64,000 nt of DNA, taken from positions 372,001 to 436,000 of the forward strand of contig NZ_JAGHMH010000014.1 in NCBI RefSeq assembly GCF_017741935.1, read 5' to 3'. Shown here piece after piece: positions 58,924-64,000 of the stretch; position 1 is the stretch's first letter, and each line of letters begins with the position of its first letter. The translations under genes and the position numbers were made by a program. The notes beneath the pieces are model-generated. The model did no database searches, was not told the DNA's origin, and saw only the letters and a list, made by a program, of their open reading frames with translations. The stretch is from Rhizobium sp. 16-449-1b. Lineage in GTDB: Bacteria > Pseudomonadota > Alphaproteobacteria > Rhizobiales > Rhizobiaceae.

Positions 58924-59773
58924 TTCACGTGAAACAATCGGCCCAAGCGCCTTCGTCACCGGCTTTCCCGTCAAGCATTCGCGCTCGCCGATCATCCATG
59001 GATATTGGCTGAAGTCGCTGTCGCTCGACGGAAGCTACCGCACCCATGAAGTTGCGCCGGATGATTTCCCGGCCTTCATCCAATCCCTGAAATCAGGCGC
59101 CTCGGGTTTTGTCGGCGGCAATGTGACAATCCCGCACAAGGAGATGGCGTTCAAACTAGCCGATGAGCCGGATGATCTCTCGCGCGAGCTTGGCGCGTGC
59201 AATACGCTTTGGCTCAAGGACGGCAAGCTGAAGGCCACAAACACTGACGGCCGCGGCTTCACCGCAAATCTGGATGAACGCCATCCCGGCTGGGACAAGG
59301 TGCGGTCGGCGGTCATCCTGGGCGCTGGCGGCGCCAGCCGTGCTGTCATCCAGGCTGTTCGCGATCGCGGCATCAAGGAGATCCACCTCGTCAACCGTAC
59401 CGTCGCCCGCGCAGTCGAGCTCGCGGATCGCTTTGGAGCATCCGTGCACCCGCATCCGATGACGGCTCTTTCCGAAGTGATGAAAGGCGCAGGTCTCTTT
59501 ATCAACACCACGTCGCTCGGCATGGAAGGCGAGATCGCACCCGATATCGATTTCTCGCCGTTGCAGTCCGACGCCGTAGTGACCGACATCGTCTACGTGC
59601 CACTGAAGACGCCCATTCTCGCGCAAGCTGAGGAACAGGGTTTCGCGACCGTCGATGGTTTGGGTATGCTGCTGCACCAGGCGGTTCCCGGTTTCGAGAA
59701 GTGGTTCGGCAAGCGCCCCGTCGTCGATGAGACGCTTCGGGCTTTGATCATCGCGGATATGGAAAAGCATTGA
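58916..59773 (+). CDS. aroE: shikimate dehydrogenase
   Basis: NADPH-dependent step of the shikimate pathway to aromatic amino acids. 285 residues: substrate-binding Ser in KHSRSP, catalytic Lys in NVTIPHK, NTDGRGF, and the NADP motif GAGGASRA. The ATG at 58916 overlaps the maf stop by 8 bp and is preferred over the GTG at 58907. Codons 2-7 lie in a parS-like site. The stop overlaps the coaE start (TGATG). Confidence 0.95.
   Translation: MDDSRETIGPSAFVTGFPVKHSRSPIIHGYWLKSLSLDGSYRTHEVAPDDFPAFIQSLKSGASGFVGGNVTIPHKEMAFKLADEPDDLSRELGACNTLWLKDGKLKATNTDGRGFTANLDERHPGWDKVRSAVILGAGGASRAVIQAVRDRGIKEIHLVNRTVARAVELADRFGASVHPHPMTALSEVMKGAGLFINTTSLGMEGEIAPDIDFSPLQSDAVVTDIVYVPLKTPILAQAEEQGFATVDGLGMLLHQAVPGFEKWFGKRPVVDETLRALIIADMEKH
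58921..58936. promoter_or_regulatory. parS-like site (one mismatch)
   Basis: TGATTCACGTGAAACA, one mismatch to TGTTTCACGTGAAACA. It overlaps the maf stop and the first aroE codons and is the only site on the ppsR side of the candidate origin, 1.5 kb away. Confidence 0.8.
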
Positions 59774-60384
59774 TGCTGAAAATCGGACTGACCGGCTCGA
59801 TCGGGATGGGCAAGTCGACCACGGCAAAGCTGTTTGCCGATGCCGGTCTGCCGGTCAATGATGCCGACGCCGTCGTCCATGATCTTTATGCGGGTGCCGC
59901 GGCACCGCTGATCGATACGGCTTTTCCGGGCTCGGTGAAAAACGGCACGGTTGATCGCCAGGAATTGGGCCGGCAGCTTGCGTTGCGTCCCGAAGGCTTC
60001 AAGCAGCTGGAGCAGATCGTTCATCCTCTTGTCCGCGAACGCGAGGCAATGTTCCTCGACGCGCAACGCGGGCAGGGCACACAGATGGTCCTTCTCGACA
60101 TACCGCTGCTTTTCGAGAGTGGCGGTGCGGATCGCGTCGATGTCATCGTCGTCGTCAGCTGTGATCCACAGATTCAGCGCCAGAGGGTACTTGCGCGTCC
60201 GAACATGACGGAAGAGAAATTCAATATGATTCTCTCGCGCCAGACCCCGGATGCGGAAAAGCGCCGGCGTGCGGATTACGTGGTCGATACCGGTCACGGC
60301 ATCGATCAGGCGAGGGAGCAGGTCGGCTCGATCATCGCGGACCTGAAACAGCGGATGGCGAACGGAGATTTCCCGAATGCGTGA
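59773..60384 (+). CDS. coaE: dephospho-CoA kinase
   Basis: Last step of coenzyme A synthesis. 203 residues of P-loop NTPase fold: GSIGMGKST at residues 8-16, LLDIPLLFE near 110 and a C-terminal helical lid. The ATG at 59773 overlaps the aroE stop (TGATG); a TTG three bases upstream is possible. Its end overlaps dnaQ by 8 bp. Confidence 0.95.
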   Translation: MLKIGLTGSIGMGKSTTAKLFADAGLPVNDADAVVHDLYAGAAAPLIDTAFPGSVKNGTVDRQELGRQLALRPEGFKQLEQIVHPLVREREAMFLDAQRGQGTQMVLLDIPLLFESGGADRVDVIVVVSCDPQIQRQRVLARPNMTEEKFNMILSRQTPDAEKRRRADYVVDTGHGIDQAREQVGSIIADLKQRMANGDFPNA

Positions 60385-61090
60385 AATCATTTTCGATACG
60401 GAAACCACCGGGCTTGATAACCGCACCGATCGCATCATCGAAATCGGCGGCATTGAACTCTTCAATCATTTTCCGACCGGAAAGACGCTGCACATCTATA
60501 TCAATCCGGGTGACCAGAAGGTCCATCCGGACGCGCTCGCCGTTCACGGGATCACCGACGAGTTCCTGAAGGACAAGCAGCCCTTTGCGGCAGTAGCGCA
60601 GGAGATTCTCGATTTCTTCGGCGAAGGAAAGTGGATCGCCCACAACGCCACCTTCGACATGGGCTTTATCAATGCCGAGTTGGCGCGGCTTTCGCTGCCG
60701 CCGATCTCTCCCGAAAATGTGATCGATACCTTGTCGATGGCCCGGCGCAAGAATCCGATGGGCCCGAACTCGCTCGATGCGCTCTGCCGTCGCTACGGGA
60801 TTGATAATTCTCATCGCGCCAAGCACGGCGCCTTGCTCGACTCCGAACTGCTTGCCGAAGTCTATATCGAGATGATCGGTGGTCGCCAGACAGCGCTTGG
60901 TCTCGGTATGGCGCAAAGTAACGGCGCCTCGGAACGCAACGACAGCGATGACGATATTGTCCTGGTCGCGCTGGAGCGGCCGCGGCCGCTAGCACCGCGC
61001 CTCAGCGAAACCGAAGCCGAGCAGCATGATGCGCTGATTGCCAAGCTCGGCCAGAAGGGTATCTGGGCCAAATACGATCGCCCAAACTAA
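60377..61090 (+). CDS. dnaQ: DNA polymerase III subunit epsilon (proofreading exonuclease)
   Basis: 3'-5' exonuclease subunit; 237 residues. ExoI motif FDTETTGLD (D-E pair), ExoII NATFDMG and ExoIII region HRAKHGALLDSELLAEVY with the conserved His/Asp pair. The C-terminal extension (PRLSETEAEQHDALIAKLGQ) is the segment that docks on DnaE. It overlaps coaE and ends at a hairpin shared with the convergent secB. Confidence 0.95.
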   Translation: MREIIFDTETTGLDNRTDRIIEIGGIELFNHFPTGKTLHIYINPGDQKVHPDALAVHGITDEFLKDKQPFAAVAQEILDFFGEGKWIAHNATFDMGFINAELARLSLPPISPENVIDTLSMARRKNPMGPNSLDALCRRYGIDNSHRAKHGALLDSELLAEVYIEMIGGRQTALGLGMAQSNGASERNDSDDDIVLVALERPRPLAPRLSETEAEQHDALIAKLGQKGIWAKYDRPN

Positions 61091-61091
61091 A

Positions 61092-61119
61092 ATGCCCGGG
61101 CGCTGGCCCGGGCATCTCG
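61092..61119. terminator. terminator between dnaQ and secB
   Basis: Stem ATGCCCGGGC (61092-61101), loop GCTG, GCCCGGGCAT (61106-61115). On the minus strand TTTTA follows, so it is a good terminator for secB and a weak one for dnaQ. Confidence 0.8.
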
Positions 61120-61138
61120 GTCGTCATTTGATCAGGAA

Positions 61139-61615
61139 TTAGTTCGCCTGAACCTTTGCGCGGGCCTGCTCTTCGGCAACGCGCTGGGCAAACATCTGCG
61201 AGAAATCGATCGGATCGATCATCAGCGGCGGGAAGCCACCGTTGCGGGTCACGTCGGCAATGATCTGGCGCGCGAATGGGAAGAGCATGCGCGGGCACTC
61301 GATGAAGAGAACCGGCAGCATGTGTTCCTGCGGGAAGCCGGCGATCCGGAAAACGCCGCCGTAGACGAGCTCCGTGTGGAATACCGTCTTGTCGCCTTCC
61401 TTGGCTTCGGCGTTCAACGAGAGAACGACGTCGAAGTCCGTGTCGGAAAGCGGGTTGGCGTTGACGTTGACATTGATGTTGATGGCAGGTGCCTTGTCGC
61501 GGGCCTGCAGCGAACGCGGTGCACCAGGATTCTCGAAGGAAAGGTCCTTGGTGTACTGTGCTAGAATGGTAAGGCTCGGGCTCGTTGCGCCGTTATTGCT
61601 GTTTTCGCTGTCCAT
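61139..61615 (-). CDS. secB: protein-export chaperone SecB
   Basis: Cytosolic tetrameric chaperone that keeps preproteins unfolded and delivers them to SecA. 158 residues, with the [19 protein letters not shown]-terminus, [26 protein letters not shown] core and an acidic-to-helical tail. Start 61615 is chosen because GAGGAAAAG lies 3-11 nt upstream; the frame extends to 61657 without a ribosome binding site. Upstream fxsA is on the same strand 95 bp away. Confidence 0.95.
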   Translation of the reverse strand: MDSENSNNGATSPSLTILAQYTKDLSFENPGAPRSLQARDKAPAININVNVNANPLSDTDFDVVLSLNAEAKEGDKTVFHTELVYGGVFRIAGFPQEHMLPVLFIECPRMLFPFARQIIADVTRNGGFPPLMIDPIDFSQMFAQRVAEEQARAKVQAN

Positions 61616-61710
61616 TGGCTTTTCCTCGAGGGCATTGGATTTTGCCGCATCTATCATTTCGACGATGTCGTTACAACCCTAGGCCAGCCGGCGCTTCTGT
61701 AGCAAGGGCC

Positions 61711-62211
61711 TCATTCGCCTAGGCTTTTGCCGGACCATGGCGACTTGCCGTTCGGGTCGCGCTGATAATCGTCTGCATCCAGATCGACGACCGTTGCATT
61801 GTTATCCCGATAAGGGGAGTGCGCCGATGTTCGGGACGGTCCGGATGCACCCACCACCACGAAACGGCGGCTCACATAATTCCACGCGAGATCACGAACG
61901 GCGGGGATGAAGATGAGCAGCGCGACGATATCGCTGATGAAGCCTGGAATGATCAGGAGCAGCGCGGCGATCACGAACATTGCCGGCCGCAACAGCTCGC
62001 GGCCGGGCACGGCGCCAGAACGTCCTTCCATCGACATGCGTCGCAGGATGCCGATACCCTGCCGGCGCAACAGCATCATGCCGGCCACGAAACTCAGCAT
62101 GACCAGTCCGAGCGTCGCCCAAAGACCGATCGCCTTGCCGACAATCACGAAGCCCGCGATCTCGGCCAAAGGCATGAGCAGCAGAAAACCAGGCAGCATT
62201 GTAAGGCGCAT
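61711..62211 (-). CDS. fxsA: FxsA family membrane protein
   Basis: 166 residues with four hydrophobic segments (LLLMPLAEIAGFVIVG, LWATLGLVMLSFVAGMMLL, PAMFVIAALLLIIPGFI, IVALLIFIPAV) and a hydrophilic tail. This is the FxsA pattern (MLPGFLLLMPLAEI..); E. coli FxsA blocks F-exclusion of phage T7. Its cellular role here is unknown. Start 62211 is supported by GGAGAG 5 nt upstream, not the longer frame from 62241. It is divergent from the Tim44-like gene and probably shares the 126-bp spacer. Confidence 0.88.
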   Translation of the reverse strand: MRLTMLPGFLLLMPLAEIAGFVIVGKAIGLWATLGLVMLSFVAGMMLLRRQGIGILRRMSMEGRSGAVPGRELLRPAMFVIAALLLIIPGFISDIVALLIFIPAVRDLAWNYVSRRFVVVGASGPSRTSAHSPYRDNNATVVDLDADDYQRDPNGKSPWSGKSLGE

Positions 62212-62269
62212 TATTTCTCTCCGGCTCTCACCGGTCTCCATTGAAATCGGCCCAACGTACCGGACCCAT

Positions 62270-62298
62270 TTGAATCATCTGTATATGCAGACTATATG
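62270..62298 (+). promoter_or_regulatory. promoter of the Tim44-like gene
   Basis: TTGAAT (62270-62275), 17-bp spacer, TATATG (62293-62298), with a start of transcription about 62305 and the ATG at 62338. Confidence 0.6.
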
Positions 62299-62337
62299 GG
62301 TATACAAATTCTAGATGTTAACAGATTGCGGCGAGAT

Positions 62338-63042
62338 ATGGGTTCAAACGACTTCATCACTTTGTTTTTTCTCGTGGCGGCGGTGCTGATATTTTTGCAG
62401 CTGCGCAATGTCCTTGGTCGACGCACGGGAAATGAGAAGCCGCCACGCGATCTCTACACGCCGCGCGATGCCGCCGGCCCCGAGACGCCGGATGCCGGAA
62501 AGGTCGTAACCTTGCCGCGCCGCGATGCGGCAGGCGAGGAAGAAGACCGCTTCGCGGCAATCGACGCCTTCGCGCCAGCCGGCACGCCGCTCAATGAATC
62601 ACTGCGGGAGATGAACAAGGCCGATCCTTCCTTCAACCCGAAGGAATTCGTCAACGGCGCCCGCATGGCTTATGAAATGATCGTGATGGCCTTTGCCGAC
62701 GGCGATCGCAAGACGCTCAAGAATCTTTTGTCCAAGGAAGTCTACGAAGGCTTCGACGCGGCGATCGCTGATCGTGAGAGCAAAGGCGAGAAGGTCAAGT
62801 CCACCTTCGTCGGCATCGACAAGGCGGAGATCAAGAATGTGGAGGTCAATGGCAGCGAAGCGCAGATCACCTTGCGCATCATCAGCCAGATGATTTCCGC
62901 GACCTACGACAAGGCCGATGTCCTTGTCGACGGTGACGCGGAAACCGTTGCGGAGATCAACGACCTCTGGACATTCGCGCGCGACACCCGCTCGCGCGAT
63001 CCGAACTGGAAACTCGTGGCCACCGAATCGGAACATGAGTGA
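62338..63042 (+). CDS. Tim44-like domain protein (TimA family)
   Basis: 234 residues. A single N-terminal transmembrane segment (DFITLFFLVAAVLIFLQL) is followed by a proline-rich linker and the Tim44-like domain (FNPKEFVNGARMAYEMIVMAFADGD, near 98). Bacterial members are membrane-anchored, and the domain is homologous to the mitochondrial import protein Tim44; in Caulobacter a homologue (TimA) has been studied as its bacterial ancestor form. Start ATG 62338 is preferred over the frame from 62296, because no ribosome binding site precedes that. The stop overlaps the mltA start. Confidence 0.88.
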   Translation: MGSNDFITLFFLVAAVLIFLQLRNVLGRRTGNEKPPRDLYTPRDAAGPETPDAGKVVTLPRRDAAGEEEDRFAAIDAFAPAGTPLNESLREMNKADPSFNPKEFVNGARMAYEMIVMAFADGDRKTLKNLLSKEVYEGFDAAIADRESKGEKVKSTFVGIDKAEIKNVEVNGSEAQITLRIISQMISATYDKADVLVDGDAETVAEINDLWTFARDTRSRDPNWKLVATESEHE

Positions 63043-64000
63043 TGATGAACGAGGCTTTGCCCTCGAGGCGATAGGCTTTGACGACCTGGAAGGCTGGCGG
63101 GATGATGATCCCTCCAGCCTTTTCGAGGCTATGGAAGCCTGTCGTCAACATATCGAGCAAACCAAGCCATACCGAACCGGATCGCTGGGCCTGACCAGCT
63201 CAGATCTCCTGGAGCTGTTGCAGGTCGCGCGCGATGTACGACCAACATCGGCGAGCGAGGCGCGCGCCTTCTTCGAAGCGCACTGTCGGCCCTTCAGGAT
63301 CAAGCGAACCGACGGCCAACCCGGTTTCGTCACCGCCTTCTACGAGCCCGAGATAGCCGTCTCAGATATTCCCGACGATGAGTACCGCTTCCCATTCTAC
63401 CGCCGCCCCGACGACCTGACCGACCTCGACGATCACAACCGTCCCGCCGCGATGGATCCGTACTATATGTTCGGCCGCCTACGTGAAGGAACGATCGAGC
63501 CTTATCTCGACCGCGCCGCCATCGACAAAGGCGCGCTGGAAGGGCGGGGGCTGGAAATTTGCTGGGCAAAATCGAAGGTCGACGTCTTCTTCGTGCATGT
63601 CCAGGGCGCCGCACGCCTGCGTTATCCCGATGGGCGCACGGGGCGGATCACCTATGCGGCCAAGGCCGGCCATCCGTTTTCGGCGATCGGCAAACTGCTG
63701 ATCGATCTCGGTGAGATCGACCGTGCCAACATCTCCATGCAGTCGATCCGGCATTGGCTGGCGATCAACCCCGACCGTGTCGATGACATCCTCGCGCATA
63801 ACCGCTCCTACATTTTCTTCCGTGAGGTCGAGATCGACAACGAGCATGCCGGCCCGATCGCGGCTGCCAAGGTGCCGTTGATTGCAGGACGGTCGCTTGC
63901 CGTCGATCGTCTGATCCACACCTTCGGCTTTCCGTTCTACATCCACTCGCAAAGCCTGCTGCACCTGCAGAATGGAAAGCCCTTCCAGCGCCTGATGCTG
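63035..64000 (+). CDS. mltA: lytic murein transglycosylase MltA (partial, 3' end beyond window)
   Basis: The first 322 codons of an MltA-type transglycosylase. ATG 63035 overlaps the Tim44-like stop. Segments FVTAFYEPEI, YRRPDDLTDL, GRLREGTIEPYLDRAAIDKGAL and WAKSKVDVFFVHVQGAARLRYPDG follow the family (MltA domain, then the 3D domain expected beyond the window end). The N-terminus shows no convincing signal peptide or lipobox. It breaks peptidoglycan glycan strands. Coupling with the Tim44-like gene is by overlap. Confidence 0.9.
   Translation, partial: MSDDERGFALEAIGFDDLEGWRDDDPSSLFEAMEACRQHIEQTKPYRTGSLGLTSSDLLELLQVARDVRPTSASEARAFFEAHCRPFRIKRTDGQPGFVTAFYEPEIAVSDIPDDEYRFPFYRRPDDLTDLDDHNRPAAMDPYYMFGRLREGTIEPYLDRAAIDKGALEGRGLEICWAKSKVDVFFVHVQGAARLRYPDGRTGRITYAAKAGHPFSAIGKLLIDLGEIDRANISMQSIRHWLAINPDRVDDILAHNRSYIFFREVEIDNEHAGPIAAAKVPLIAGRSLAVDRLIHTFGFPFYIHSQSLLHLQNGKPFQRLML

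Noticed and set aside
1..64000. tRNA, rRNA, CRISPR, insertion sequence or prophage
   Set aside because: Looked for cloverleaf-like ends, repeated spacers, transposase motifs and integrase motifs; none seen. A tRNA scan could still find one I missed.

Overview
The window is a piece of a Rhizobiaceae chromosome (Rhizobium/Agrobacterium type). The evidence is the very large cyclic beta-1,2-glucan synthase NdvB/ChvB, the 1591-residue NAD-dependent glutamate dehydrogenase, a DUF1013 (TrcR) protein, and the gene order parB-parA-rsmG-mnmG-mnmE-rho-hemJ-hemE // ppsR-maf-aroE-coaE-dnaQ-secB-fxsA-Tim44-mltA. That order surrounds the replication origin of many alphaproteobacterial chromosomes. The genus cannot be fixed from sequence reading alone. 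I see no insertion sequence, prophage, CRISPR array, rRNA or tRNA, so this is core chromosome with a modest accessory flavour on the left.

Left part (1-25 kb): the end of a membrane protein; a CDP-alcohol phosphatidyltransferase with a non-canonical motif; a compact two-hairpin small RNA (1.0 kb); a methyltransferase; galE (exoB) followed by a phosphonate monoester hydrolase-like sulfatase-fold enzyme; DUF1993; and an apparent peptide-uptake operon (M19 dipeptidase plus five ABC components, 5.5-11.9 kb). Three tiny genes (60, 54 and 54 codons) follow. Then come ndvB (2839 aa) and opgC, a putative glucan synthase plus glucan-substituting acyltransferase pair separated by a perfect 15-bp GAAA-loop hairpin, and then asd and an MltB-type lytic transglycosylase.

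Middle part (25-43 kb): metabolic and housekeeping genes: carbonic anhydrase, pdxY, NAD-glutamate dehydrogenase, a UMF1-type MFS transporter, purH, a heparinase II/III-family protein, rsmB coupled to htpX, DUF1674, a small secreted nuclease that may be leaderless, acs and trcR.

Right part (43-64 kb): the origin domain. yggS, leuS-lptE-holA, parAB and the tRNA/rRNA modification genes rsmG, mnmG and mnmE lead to rho-hemJ-hemE. The 402-bp hemE/ppsR gap at 57067-57468 is the best oriC candidate: it is AT-rich on the hemE side, carries several DnaA-box-like nonamers, and has GANTC sites in and beside it. Gene orientation diverges exactly there. One perfect parS site (TGTTTCACGTGAAACA, 50540-50555) and four close matches (43130, 52524, 52562, 58921) lie on both sides of the candidate origin, next to the parAB genes whose products would use them. 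The window ends inside an MltA-type lytic transglycosylase gene.
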